A program made the translations under genes and the position numbers. Below the pieces are notes generated by a model. The model worked only from the letters and a program-made list of their open reading frames with translations, made no database searches and had not been told where the DNA came from. Positions 1-9,344 of a stretch of 64,000 nt of DNA are shown here, one piece after another (within the stretch, counting starts at the first letter, position 1; every line of letters begins with the position of its first letter). The DNA comes from Maniola hyperantus (lineage: Eukaryota > Arthropoda > Insecta > Lepidoptera > Nymphalidae), in NCBI RefSeq assembly GCF_902806685.2, contig NC_048542.1, forward strand, positions 1,534,533 to 1,598,532. The letters run 5' to 3'.

Positions 1-482
1 CCGAAGCGAAATGATTTTGTCGTGGTATTACAATAGATTTATAAATATAAAAAAATATTAGAGTCAAAAATGAAAAATTTACAATCGAGACAAACAAAAA
101 TCGAATGAGACCTCGAACCAATAGTGATACCGCGTGCGCGCAGGCTAGTTTATGCCGTATCACTACGCGCGAGAGCTTATTTTGCTCTAAACTTGTTCAC
201 TTTATTGGCAGCGCGGTTCGAGTGGATGTACCTACCTACTATTCACGTTACGTCAAGGGAGTTACTATTGTTTCTGACACCTTCGAGTTGTCGATTTTTT
301 CTTATTATTATTTCAAAACAAAAACATTTTTGTTTATTAAGTTTAACCCAAAATTTCAATAGTACTACTGAGGGCAAATCGTTCTGCCGCGGGAAGACAA
401 CCACTAAAACTTCATCCTGTATAGGTATAGCGCATACGCTAGCCGGCAGGAGATATTCTACTTCGACCTTTAGAAAGAGACT
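1..482. other. AT-rich stretch, no gene recognised
   Basis: Two overlapping open frames of 85 and 136 codons run through this stretch, but neither has recognisable protein character or plausible splice sites. The CUB exon expected upstream of the gene 1 LDLa exon was looked for here and is not present, so it must lie left of the window. Confidence 0.5.
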
Positions 483-715
483 AGCTTATGCACGCGACTT
501 CGTCCGAGTGGGCTACACAAATCTATTTTATTAAATTATTTTTATTTTATCACGAAAACCAACAGCTTAAATATATCTATTATGCCTACGTCATAATAGC
601 CTGCAAGCCAAATTTTAGTTTGATCCGTCCAGTACTATAAGCTGTACGTTGATAGATCAGTCAGTCAGTCAGTCAGTCACCTTTTTCTTTGATATATTTA
701 TATTTAGATTACATC
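483..715 (+). mobile_element. Family B SINE-like element with (AGTC)n tail
   Basis: It starts near 'GCACGCGACTTCGTCCG', contains the 'GCCTACGTCATAATAGC' block and ends in five AGTC units (656-678) plus a TATATTTA tail. Many other copies in the window share this order (for example 34615-34860 and 56388-56607). The mid-part here is shortened. Confidence 0.75.
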
Positions 716-766
716 AGTCTACATAGTAGCCCTAAACTAGAAGGTTAAATTGAAATCCTTTTCTAG

Positions 767-888
767 ATACATGCGACGCGGAAACTGAATTCGACTGCCA
801 AGACGGCACTTGCATCGACATCTCTCTGAGATGTAATAACTATGCGAACTGCAGGCTCAAGGCCGACGAAGAGAAGGATCTATGTAAG
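767..888 (+). CDS. neto: Gene 1 exon: LDL-receptor class A domain
   Basis: Acceptor TTTTCTAG, donor AAG|GTAAAA. It encodes about 40 residues with the six LDLa cysteines, including FDCQDGTC, LRCNNYANC and the acidic KADEEKD. The NYANCRLKADEE part replaces the usual CDGxxDCxDGSDE, as in gene 2. The length, 122 nt, is identical to the gene 2 exon at 26789-26910. Confidence 0.85.
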
Positions 889-3800
889 GTAAAACATACT
901 TAAGCGTTTTATTCACCATCCATCCCGGCTGTACGTCAGCTCAAGGCCGCGGTGCTGGATGTCTACATACAGATTACAGACCATCGTGCACACATCAAGC
1001 GTGATCAGAATATTTATTCTGTATTTAAACGAGAGAGACGACCACTCACGTTGCAACACAAGCTCTAAATGGTAAAATCTGATGTACAGCAAGTCTAGTC
1101 ACGATCAAGCATGCACGACGCAGTACGACTCTGACGTACGTCCGCGCTTTTCACTGTCTATCTCCACGAGGCGGGCGGTGGTGGGGGCGCTCGCTGGATG
1201 CAAAGTTGGTCGTGCACATCCAGATATCTTGTCCCCCCTTCACCATTTTACCACCGAACCGCAAGACGTCGGGCGAGTTTCCATCCTTATGTCGTCGACA
1301 TTCCATCTACACGCACGAAACGTTTTGCGTCATCTTTCGTCATACGTATGCCTAAGGTTTGGAATACTCTTCCGCGATATGTGTTTCCTACCAATTACAA
1401 CCGGGGTACCCTTAAAACAAGAGTGAATAGGCATCTTCTAGGTAAACGCGTCCCATCTTAGGCCACATCATCACTTCCCATCAGGTGTGATTGTGGTCAA
1501 GCGTATACCTATAATGAAAAAAAAAAAGATAATTATCGACGTACGTCAAGCCTATTCACGGTCTTATTGCATCGTGCATCGTGCATGGCCTTGGCGGGAC
1601 GTACAGCAAGATGGATGGTGAATAAAGCGCTTTAGGTATTTGAATAAGCTCGGAACGGGAATCTATGAATCGAATGCTCAAGACTTGGCAAAGTTCCGTA
1701 CATAAAATTAATGGAAAAAAAATTGGCTTCACTACCCATATTATAAATGCGAAAGTGTGTTTGTTTATTGGTTTATTGGTTTTGCTTTCAATCATGCCGT
1801 AACGGAGCAACGGATCGGCGTGATTTTTTGCATAGTTATAGTTAAAGACCTGGAGAGTGACATACGCTACTTTTTATGCCCGAAAGTCTAAGAGTTCCCA
1901 CAGGATTCAAAAATCTAAAACACTAAATCCACTCATAAGTGGGACTTGCATTGGTATTTTAAAATCAATATGTGGTTTCATAATCAGTTTGTTGAAAATA
2001 ATACTAAGCAAATTATTTCGTAAAATAATCACGCGAATCACCAAGCTTAGATAGTTGCTTAGCATAAAAGTCGGCCCACGCCCGTCCGGCGGGGTGATTA
2101 AGTATCTTGCGACAGGCGTAAGTCACGCGATCATTGCTGTCAAAACAGCGGCTAGAGAGAGACAGCAATAGCCACAAAGCCAAATAGAAGAAGAAGAAGA
2201 GAGACAGCAAATGAACTGTCGCATTGCTACTGCTGTCGCGTTGCTGTCGCTACTGCAACGTTTTACGTAATCACCCCGCGGGGGTGTCCGGCTATTAGGC
2301 GTCCATAGGTGGGGGTCTGTGGCTCCAAAGTAGTAATAAGTCAGCGTCCATATGAATGTTTTCCTTGCAGCACACAACAGAATCCCTGATCCAACAGCCT
2401 CGTATCAAGATAATCGTGAGCGTCTTCTGCGTCATCCTCTCTGGCATTATTTTTGTGTTCCTCTACAAGTGCATCAAGAAACTGTACAATGACCACAAGA
2501 CTATTAAGGTAACTTAAAAATTTGCTTAGAGCGGTGGGGTGATTACGTAAAAAGTTGCAGTAGCGACAGCAACGCGACAGCAGTAGCAATCCAACAGTTT
2601 ATTTGCTGTCTCTCTTCCTCTTCTTTTTATTTTGCTTTGTGGCTATTGCTGTCTCTCTCTAGCCGGACGTTTGACAGCAATGATCGCGAGATTTACGTCT
2701 GTCGCAAGCCTGTCGCGAGATACGTAATCACCCCGCCGCGCCAGTTAGCCTTGTTGAGACGTGAGCCTCCTTAATATTCCAAGCAATTAATTATTATTAG
2801 CATCACTTCCTTTAACGGCGAAGGAAAATATCGTGAGGAATCGAAACCTGCATGACTGAGAGTTCTTTAAAATTGAAGTGTGCTAATCCGTACTGAGCCA
2901 GCGTGGCGGACTAGGCCTAAACCCTTCTGATTATGAGAGGAGACCCGTGCTAGTGAGCCCCGTTAGGTACGCCATCATGGGTTACAGTTCCCCATCTTTT
3001 GTTGAAAGGTTTACAAATTACAGGTTAGCAAATAGTTATTGCCAAAGATTATAAACTCTAATTTTCTTACTTACTATTAAATATTAAGATTTATTTTATT
3101 ATCAATGGTTAACAAATAAACTATTAATAAACTTAAATCTAAAAAAAAAACAACATTAAATTAAAACTAAAATAAATTAAATTAAATCTAAAACCTCGTC
3201 GAGACCACCGCAGCGAGGCATTGTACCCAAGATGCTGGCAGCATTACCCCTTTGGATGGCCAAACTAATTATTTGACCAAGGTAGCTGCCAGCTCTCGGG
3301 TCCCCGGTTGACTCGATAACTCTTTTCGAAATTTCTTCAAAAAGAGCTCGAGCCCCCGGCCCTTACGGCCCCAAGGTCTCCACACCAAAAGGCACGAATA
3401 CGAAGCTCCCATCGAGGTTTTCATATTTGCGCCTCTTGGCCTGTTCGGCTATTAAATTAGCAATTAAGTATTATTTATTTTATTTTTTATTTTCAACACT
3501 TACATATGTGTATAATATGGTTAAAACTTAACAGTACCGTTAGTATAAGATTGAACAACGCATGTATCGTTAATCGTTTCGTTTGCTCCTTACGATCAAC
3601 GTTTACGTATTGTCTCACAGTATAAGTTGGACATAACTGTCGGTATTGGACACGTCGAGTAAAAGAAATAGTAAACGCAATGGTCCAACTCTCGCCACAA
3701 TTTGTCTCTCTTACACATTCGCAAAAAAGCGAGCCATATATACGCTGCCATTTTGTTGAATTTGACTCTCTATTCAAATTTCAATTTGAACGTCGAAATA

Positions 3801-6800
3801 AAAATATAAAAACATAATAACATTTTTCTGGTATTTTATCTACATACTCTTTTTACCCAGTTGTATTTGCTCTACGCTTTATTATGAAAGTCGAATTAGA
3901 GACAATAGCTCGTATTTTCGTACAGCGTATGATATTTGGGCCTTATTCCTCAACACAAAGAAAATGTAGCACTCAAAAAAAGAGTAATTGTATCCTGTAG
4001 GGGCCTACGCTCTTTATAACTCTTTACTTCAAAGCTACAAGCGAATAATGACGTGTAAAGGCGGGATAATAATATTGCCAAGAATATTGCAGACACAAAT
4101 GATGGAAAATTTTAATAAAACGTTGAGGTTAAGAGGATTTCATCCGTAGCGCGCACCAAACAAACGTACTTTAATTCTCATTTGAATATTAATAAATCAA
4201 ACGTTCCGTCCACGTTGGTAACCAATGTTTCGTAACCAGCCAAAAAAAATCTTGGCTGACATCTACCCTCTAGAGAGAACCTACCTTTCAAAAGTCCCAA
4301 ACTTTAAGTTAACAATAAGAATAATTAAAACTTTTTCATACAAACTTTCATCTCCTATTTAAGCACCCTTAAGGGGGGATTAGCCAAAATTACATTTACA
4401 GATTTTAATTATTGAAAGCGAATAACCTAAATGTCGATTTTCACGTCTGTAACTTCAAAAACATAGGACTTTCATACATACAGAATGTAGTAATTTAGTA
4501 GGAACACCGCCGAAGCGGGTTGGTTCAACATTTTGCATATGAGTGGAAAAAGGATCTGGTACAACGAGCGGTCCAAGTGCATCAGGCACCCAGATGGTGA
4601 GGGTGAAATTGTTTACGGTGACGTGCGGTGCAGTTGTAGAAAAAGGAGGGTGGAATGAGGTCTTAGCTATGAAATAAGATTTATACTTCGTCTTTTCGTA
4701 ACTGGTTATTAATCAAGAATATTTTATCCGGGTTCATAACGGAATAAGATTAAAATTACGTCATTTCGAAGTAACCAGTTGCAAAAAGACATTAATCTTA
4801 TATTCCGTTACGAACCCGGATAAAATATTCTTGATTAACAGCCAGTTACGAAAAAACGAAGTATAAATCTAATTTCGTAGCTGGTTACGAAACTTGCTAA
4901 CCAACGTGGACGGTACCACAACAATCAATATGCTGGCATTTCCGCTTAAGCTTATATTACGAACAAAAGATTCTTTTCTCGAAGAATAAAGTTGTACGTT
5001 TCTAGGAGCAGATCAGCAAATCCTGTGAAGACAAATTAGACAGCATGTTTGGAAGTCAACTCTTACTCGATGCGAAGCGAATGCAAAGCGATATCGGGCC
5101 GCGAGCGAGCCTAGAGAGAGACAACCAAACCAATGAGATGTTCAAACAGCAGAGGAAGTTGCAGCAGAACTTAAGCGTGAGTGTCTTTTTAAAAGTAAAA
5201 ATAACGAGGAAACGAGCCACCAATGAACATTTACAGCGCCAGAGGAACCGCCAATGCGTTGCTGGCCTTTCAGAAATTTGTTGGTCCGCCCCTTGAATAA
5301 CCCCATGTTGTAATCTAGTAGGAACACAGCCGAAGGGAGCTGGTTCCACAGTTTGCCTGTGAGTGGAAAAATCTGGTACAATAATTAATACAGTGTCCTA
5401 GCTTAGATCAGACAAAACTATGTCGACAAACGTTACTTAATATTCTGAACTTTTCAGCCATCAAGTATAGACTCGGATTTTATACCAGAAACTAATCTAG
5501 ACTTTGAAGAAGGAGAATGGCATGGTAAAGAAAATGGCGTCTCCCAAACAGAAGATGAAAGATTAGAACATAATGGAAAGACAAGAAAAGAATTTCATGA
5601 AATCGAGGGTATAATAATAGAAAGTGATGAAAGAACAAGAAGAAAAAAATACAAAGATATAGAAGACGTAAAAAAGGAACGCAAAGAGAAAAAAAGAATA
5701 AAGCAAGAACAAGAAAACTTAAGAAAGAAAGAGAGTGAAGAGCGGAATCAAATTAGTGAAGCGAGAGAAATGTCAGTCGGTGTTCCGGATACTAAACAGT
5801 CTGGATGTCAGACAAGGGAAAGTTTATTTGATACTGAGCCCATAATAAGTTCTAAAGGTTAGCGAAGTTTTATTGTCAAAGATCTTACAAAACCTATTGC
5901 TACTGCCACAGCTACTGCTTCGTGTTTTACTTTTTGCTTATCAGAGTTTCTAATCCAAGTTTGGAACGTTAAAAAAATCTATTTCTGTTTCTATTCTATT
6001 TTTATTTCAATTCTGTTTTTGTTCCAGTCGTTGAAACAGTCGGTGTTCCAAATATTAAACAGTCTGGATGTCAGACCAGGGAAAGTTTATTTGATACCGA
6101 GCCTATAAAAAGTTCGAATGGTAAGCGATGTTTTATTGTTAAAGATTATTGAAAGCCAAAGGTACAGTTTCACTTCTCGATTATATCCGAGCTTCCAAGT
6201 TTGCATCGTTGAAATTTTTATATTTACTTCTATTTCAATTTCTGTTTCTGTTTTCGTTTATGTTTACCTTTCTATTCCTTTTATTTCTATTTAGTTAATT
6301 TTACCCTTTTCCAAACTAAATTATTTTTGTAGGTTCCTCAAACAACAGAGGTTTGAGTAAGTTTGGATACTCCGGCCCTAGTACAGCTCGGCCTTCGCCA
6401 CCTCAGATCAAACCTTCCGAAATCATCATAGAAGTAGTTAGACCACATATTGAACAGGAGAGAAAAACACGTAAGATATTTTACAAATGTTGTCAGGTAA
6501 AAATACATCAAAAAGCATATTATACAGTCGAAGACTATGTAAACGATAAAAAAGCTTGGATTTGACGCGCTCCAGCAATGCACGGGGCTGCAATTGCTTG
6601 TACAGTATGGTATAATAACATTGTAAAAACTTAAAAAGAGCAACCGCAGAGTTTCTTGGTGGTTCTTCTCGGTAGGACCGGCATTTCGAACCAGTGGTAA
6701 ATTATCTGACGATTCAAAAGCTCTACTCTACTCTACATCAGATAGCCTACCAGCGGACTGATTTGCTAACTCACTGTTCAAGGTTGAATGATAATCTCCA

Positions 6801-6937
6801 AGCTCGTCTTTTTAGTATTCTAAAACTTTAATTTATTTAATACAGAGAAGAAAATACTAGCGGACCGTCGTCCGATGAGTGCGGAGACCACGCGATCAGC
6901 ACCCGATGTCATCATTTTAGCTAAGCCGTCTCCATGA
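767..6937 (+). CDS. neto: Gene 1: Neto-like LDLa/transmembrane protein, 3' part, seven exons
   Basis: Spliced coding sequence: 767-888, 2371-2508, 5006-5176, 5458-5857, 6028-6120, 6333-6470 and 6846-6937, 1154 nt and 383 full codons before TGA. It encodes an LDLa domain, one transmembrane helix and a long charged cytoplasmic tail. Splice phases (1/0, 0/0, 0/0, 0/1, 1/1, 1/1) join without a frameshift and match gene 2 on the opposite strand. LDLa and juxtamembrane parts are closely similar to gene 2 (NYANCRLKADEE and ERDNQTNEMFKQQRK are shared), so this is a diverged paralogue rather than a recent copy. Signal peptide, prodomain and CUB domains are not in the window and should lie to the left. 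In flies Neto is a membrane protein that clusters ionotropic glutamate receptors; the same role here is inferred. Peculiar to gene 1 are a duplicated 93-nt exon and a 105-nt longer exon before it. Confidence 0.75.
901..1637. mobile_element. DNA-transposon relic with terminal inverted repeats and a nested LINE tail
   Basis: The left arm around 902-960 (GCGTTTTATTCACCATCCATC ... TGTACGTC) is matched by its reverse complement around 1580-1637. A LINE tail (1230-1520) lies inside. The element starts about 12 nt after the donor of the LDLa exon. Confidence 0.6.
1230..1520 (+). mobile_element. Family G non-LTR retrotransposon 3' end
   Basis: In the best frame it encodes RTKRFASSFVIRMPKVWNTL and then FKTRVNRHLLGKRVPS followed by a stop, a typical C-terminus of a LINE ORF2. 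It ends in poly(A). Relatives lie at 7060-7400 and 35985-36385. Confidence 0.75.
1731..1940 (-). mobile_element. Family A SINE ('GACTTCGTCCGCGTGG' family)
   Basis: Antisense copy: ACCCATATTATAAATGCG, GTGTGTTTGTTTATTGG, then GACCTGGAGAGTGACATA and GAGTTCCCACAGG. It resembles the Metulj SINEs described from Heliconius; that name is from memory and was not verified. The 3' part has decayed. Confidence 0.7.
2088..2280 (-). mobile_element. Family K MITE, copy 1, upstream of the transmembrane exon
   Basis: Its ends are GGCGGGGTGATTA and TACGTAATCACCCCGC, inverted repeats of each other. The interior has GCTGTCGCGTTGCTGTCGC and a GAAGAAGAAGA tract. It is in inverted orientation to copy 2 (2532-2737). 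Confidence 0.8.
2371..2508 (+). CDS. neto: Gene 1 exon: transmembrane segment
   Basis: Acceptor TTCCTTGCAG, donor AAG|GTAACT. It encodes 46 residues starting HTTESLIQQ, with a hydrophobic helix of about 20 residues (IIVSVFCVILSGIIFVFLY) followed by basic KCIKKLYNDHK, so the C-terminal side is cytoplasmic. At 138 nt and phase 0/0 it can be skipped without shifting the frame. The length equals that of the gene 2 exon. Confidence 0.85.
2532..2737 (+). mobile_element. Family K MITE, copy 2, downstream of the transmembrane exon
   Basis: It starts GGTGGGGTGATTACGTA and ends TACGTAATCACCCCGCC. It is the reverse complement of copy 1 over most of its length, and the two enclose about 250 bp containing the exon at 2371-2508. 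Confidence 0.8.
2795..2990 (+). mobile_element. Family N SINE tail fragment
   Basis: It has TTTAACGGCGAAGGAAAATA, CGTGAGGAA and GAGGAGACCCGTGCT, the 3' part of the tRNA-derived SINE seen in full at 48218-48550. The tRNA-like head is missing. Confidence 0.65.
3190..3460 (-). pseudogene. Non-LTR reverse transcriptase C-terminal fragment
   Basis: Read on the minus strand it gives KRRKYENLDGSFVFVPFGVE, TLGP, a single in-frame TAA, then GPGARALFEEISKR, SYLGQIISLAIQRGNAASI and LGTMPRCGGLDEV. The VPFGVETLGPWGP-type motif is characteristic of the C-terminus of some LINE ORF2 proteins; here W has become a stop. Too short and broken to be active. Confidence 0.7.
3461..4205. other. Intronic AT-rich DNA, nothing recognised
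   Basis: It lies between a LINE relic and the foldback element in the gene 1 intron. A 94-codon minus-strand frame (3493-3777) has no domain-like features and no partner exons. Confidence 0.5.
4206..4913. mobile_element. Foldback element with terminal and internal inverted repeats
   Basis: The ends at 4206-4240 and 4880-4913 are inverted repeats (CCGTCCACGTTGG ... CCAACGTGGACGG). Inside, arms of about 82 nt at 4673-4755 and 4792-4876 are near-perfect inverted repeats around a loop of about 36 nt. A decayed LINE fragment lies between the left end and the inner palindrome. No transposase frame is present. Confidence 0.75.
4493..4575 (-). mobile_element. Family I LINE C-terminal fragment, decayed
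   Basis: GTAGGAACACCGCCGAAG and GAGTGGAAAAAGGATCTGGT resemble 5315-5390. The sequence is antisense to the LINE reading frame and lies inside the foldback element. Confidence 0.55.
5006..5176 (+). CDS. neto: Gene 1 exon: juxtamembrane cytoplasmic segment
   Basis: Acceptor GTTTCTAG, donor AGC|GTGAGT. It encodes 57 residues from EQISKSCEDKLD to FKQQRKLQQNLS, phase 0/0. It is the best conserved part between the two genes (RASLERDNQTNEMFKQQRK), which suggests a constrained cytoplasmic interaction; the partner is unknown. Confidence 0.85.
5215..5390 (-). mobile_element. Family I LINE C-terminal fragment
   Basis: The minus strand encodes GKLWNQLPSAVF, LDYNMGLFKGRTNKFLKG and QRIGGSSGAVNVH, a common LINE ORF2 C-terminus. 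It begins about 40 nt after the donor of the preceding exon. Confidence 0.7.
5458..5857 (+). CDS. neto: Gene 1 exon: charged cytoplasmic tail with SGCQTRESLF motif
   Basis: Acceptor CTTTTCAG, donor AAAG|GTTAGC, a weaker donor. It encodes 133 codons beginning PSSIDSDFIPETNLDFEE, then a Glu/Lys/Arg-rich stretch likely to form a helix or coiled coil, then VGVPDTKQSGCQTRESLFDT. It is 400 nt long against 295 nt for the gene 2 exon (21334-21628); the extra 35 residues are in the charged part. Confidence 0.85.
5765..6290 (+). repeat. Tandem duplication of exon tail plus intron (263-bp period)
   Basis: Copy 1 (5765-6027) holds the last 93 nt of the preceding exon and the following 170-nt intron. Copy 2 (6028 to about 6290) repeats both with substitutions. 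CAGTCGGTGTTCC at 5774 corresponds to the same string at 6037. The intron starts also match (GTTAGCGAAGTTTTATTG and GTAAGCGATGTTTTATTG). Confidence 0.85.
6028..6120 (+). CDS. neto: Gene 1 duplicated 93-nt exon
   Basis: Acceptor TTGTTCCAG, donor AATG|GTAAGC. It encodes 31 codons, phase 1/1: VETVGVPNIKQSGCQTRESL, then FDTEPIKSSN. It repeats the end of the previous exon, so the tail carries two SGCQTRESLF motifs. No equivalent was seen between the gene 2 exons at 21334 and 17579. Confidence 0.8.
6333..6470 (+). CDS. neto: Gene 1 exon: GYSGP / RPSPPQ cytoplasmic segment
   Basis: Acceptor TTTTTGTAG, donor ACAC|GTAAGA, phase 1/1. It encodes SSNNRGLSKFGYSGP, TARPSPPQIKPSE and IIIEVVRPHIEQERKT. The gene 2 counterpart is 17436-17579. 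The frame stays open past the donor into a LINE tail (see 6475-6740). Confidence 0.85.
6475..6740 (+). mobile_element. Family H LINE 3' end next to an exon donor
   Basis: It encodes QKAYYTVEDYVNDKKAWI and a stop, then the family 3' UTR (AAGAGCAACCGCAGAGTTTC, TTCTTCTCGGTAGGA, GAACCAGTGGTA). It starts within about 10 nt of the splice donor at 6471 and is in frame with the exon. Confidence 0.75.
6846..6937 (+). CDS. neto: Gene 1 last coding exon
   Basis: Acceptor TTTAATACAG. The split codon C|AG gives Q, then KKILADRRPMSAETTR, SAPDVIILAKPSP and TGA at 6935-6937. Gene 2 ends QKKYPDRRPMSTETTR, SAPDVIIVSKPIR, stop, which supports both the exon and the stop position. Confidence 0.85.
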
Positions 6938-7059
6938 AGACGACTTTCGAGGATCCATCCAAGGACCACTGCAGTAGACTCGACACCCTACTGGCGTAGT
7001 TTGAGGGTGAGATCTATAGAGCGCACTCTGACTTAGCTTAAACTTAAGACTATCGGTAT

Positions 7060-7400
7060 TTCACAGGATATATTTCGGAGAGTGTGCCGAAGAACTTTTC
7101 AACCTGGTTCTTCCTTCACCTTTCTACTATCGTACCGCAAGGCATCGCCAAGGTGTGCACCCATACGTAGTTGAAATTCCACGGATACGTACGAAGCGAT
7201 TTGCCTCCTCATTTCTAATTCCAACAGCCAAGACTTGGAACACCGTTCCAGCATCAGTTTTCCCACTGAATTATAATATGGGTAGCTTCAAGACAAGAGT
7301 GAATAGGTATCTTCTAGACAAGCGCGCTCCATCTTAGGCTGCATCATCACTTGCCACCCAGGTCTGATTGCAGTCAAGCGCTAGTCTATAAACTAAAAAA
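7060..7400 (+). mobile_element. Family G LINE 3' end
   Basis: It encodes HPYVVEIPRIRTKRFASSF, then TAKTWNTVPASVFPLNYNMG and FKTRVNRYLLDKRAPS with a stop, a short 3' UTR and poly(A) at 7396. The left edge of the reading frame is broken. Confidence 0.75.
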
Positions 7401-7539
7401 AAAAAAAAACGAGACAGCGTTATATCTCTCACATAAACCTGTCTCATTTTAAGTCAAACTGCGCTCAAAAAAAAGATCTCAGCCTTAGATGCTCTACAAT
7501 GTTACAATCGCACTCATATTTGTATGACTGACCGCGGTA

Positions 7540-7660
7540 CTTAGAGTCGCTAATCGTTACAGAGTTAAAACGAGACAAATTTATGTGTGAGATATAGCTC
7601 TGTCTCGTTTTAACTAAACTTAAGTAACGATTAAGCGACTCTGAGTACGGCTGTAAGTCT
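7540..7660. mobile_element. Family J palindromic MITE
   Basis: GTCGCTAATCGTTAC ... AAAACGAGACA / CTGTCTCGTTTTAAC ... GTAACGATTAAGCGAC forms an inverted repeat with arms of about 50 nt. A partial second copy (7408-7450) precedes it. Confidence 0.75.
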
Positions 7661-7865
7661 CACTATTGGCTTTAAGTCTCACTATTACTAAACTCAATAC
7701 AGTTTCAGTAAGAATATCATAAATTCAGCCAATCACAGCAATTGAGTTTATAGCAATTATTGACGCAACTTTTCCGTAATTGATCAGCTTGTTCTTAAGA
7801 AAGCTAATATTTTTCAATACTTTTATGAACTGTAAAACTTTTAAACGAAGTAATAATTACTATTT

Positions 7866-8040
7866 ACTAGATGATGCCCGTGACTTCGTTCTCGTAACTT
7901 TCGGTTTTGGGATCGGAATCCTGTGGGAATTCTTTGATTTTCCAAAAAGAGGTCCGGAATGCAAGCTATATCTCTGTCAAATTTTATCAAAATCGGCTTA
8001 GTGGATAGACACACTTTAGCATTTATATTAGTATGGGTTA
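7866..8040 (+). mobile_element. Family A SINE
   Basis: Sense copy from CTAGATGATGCCCGTGACTT through GTGGGAATTCTTTGATTTTC to CACACTTTAGCATTTATATT and AGTATGGGTTA. Confidence 0.7.
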
Positions 8041-8157
8041 AGAGCTGCATTTACGCTGCATTTTCTGTTTCGAATGTATATTAATGTTTTAAAACTATAT
8101 AAAATATTTTGTTTATAATATTTTGTTTTGATCTGCTTGAGTTGCTTCTACAACTGC

Positions 8158-8440
8158 AACAATGGCACCGATTCCGTTGTCTTTCTCTAAACTAAATTTA
8201 GAGTATCTGCTTCCATTTCTTTTTAACAATGCTAAAAAGGGACAGAACACAAAATTTACAATTAAAGACTCTAAATTTTAGTGCACGCTACAAATTTAAA
8301 CAGTAGGCTCGCGACTGTGCGCTAAAATCTCGGGTTATACCATCTAAAAATAGAATTTAAAACTGTCAAACTGCGTCTGTCCTTTTCAGTTTCAGTATTA
8401 CATTAGTAAGAAGAGGATGCGAATACTCTAAAATTACTTA
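8158..8440 (+). repeat. Family Q interspersed repeat
   Basis: GATGGCACCGATTCCGTTGT, GAGTATCTGCTTCCATTTC and CTCGCGACTGTGCGCTAAAA also occur at 16637-16910, and related sequence is antisense at 33795-33990. No coding capacity or termini were recognised. Confidence 0.65.
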
Positions 8441-8639
8441 GTACTTATAGTTTTCACATTGTTTCCTGTGGAAATGGAGGTTAACATTTGATTCTCCTGT
8501 GAGTTTATTTCAGTTTACATTGTGAACAATGGAATCACGTAACATTTTGAATGTTGTTTTAGTTTTATCGTATCTGTCAAACATAACAGATGTTGTAAAT
8601 AAATAAAGCTGTTTTTTAATTATTGACTATTTTATTGCA

Positions 8640-8735
8640 CTAGCAGTGACACCCCTGTGGTGAGCACTGTGGTCTTATTAGTGGGAGGTCCCAGGTTCAA
8701 TTCCTGGCAGGGGTTTGGAATTTTATGGGTTGGAC
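8640..8735 (+). mobile_element. Family E tRNA-derived SINE head
   Basis: GGTGAGCACTGTGGTCTTAT and GGTTCAATTCCTGGCAGGGG, a B-box-like part, followed by GGAATTTTATGG. The body of the SINE is missing. Confidence 0.65.
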
Positions 8736-9159
8736 GTTGGTGTTAGAAAATTACTAGCATCAGTTTCTCCTTATACAGATTTATGTTTCAGAATTTGTTT
8801 CAACGATTGAATTCACAATGTTAGCGACATTAGAATCTCAGTAACTAAACATATAGACTTCAACAAATTATTCAAGTTATGTAGTACCAAGAAATTCTAC
8901 AATACGAGAATGTCGTAGCTTACATGCTGTAGCATTCCCGCTACGCTCAAAGCCGCTACATGCAACGACTCCAAGTCAGCGAATAATCGACAAACTCGTA
9001 GCGCTCTCGTAGCTTGTTTCCACGCACGAGAGGATACAGAATCACGGATGCATTCACTACACGGCATTCGCAGGATTCCTTTCATTTATTTTTCCGGTAG
9101 AAAGGAAATACAATCGAATACATTTTCCAAGGAAGAGCTGTTATGTTTTTTTGTAGAGC
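8736..9159. other. Intergenic, nothing recognised
   Basis: It lies between two SINEs. A 62-codon minus-strand frame (8897-9085) shows no recognisable features. Confidence 0.45.
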
Positions 9160-9335
9160 CTCAATAGCTCAACCGGTAAAGGAGTGGACTGAAAACCGAA
9201 AGGTCGACGGTTCAAATCCCGCCCGTTGCACTTGGTTGCACTATTGTCGTACCTACTCCTAGCACAAGCCTGATGCTTAGTTGGAGAGGAAAGGGGAATA
9301 TTAGTCATTTACATGGCTAATATTCTTTAAAAAAA
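9160..9335 (+). mobile_element. Family D tRNA-derived SINE
   Basis: The head GCCTCAATAGCTCAACCGGT (A box), CTGAAAACCG (tRNA-Phe-like anticodon) and GGTTCAAATCC (B box) is followed by CTAGCACAAGCCTGATGC, GGGGAATATTAGTCATTT and poly(A). An extra TTGGTTGCACT-type duplication lies after the head. Confidence 0.8.
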
Positions 9336-9344
9336 AATTACCAC

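Noticed and set aside
124..534. 136-codon ORF at the left edge
   Set aside because: No domain character, overlaps a SINE, no splice partner matching gene 1.
3493..3777. 94-codon minus-strand ORF
   Set aside because: No recognisable motif, no exon partners; probably chance in AT-rich DNA.
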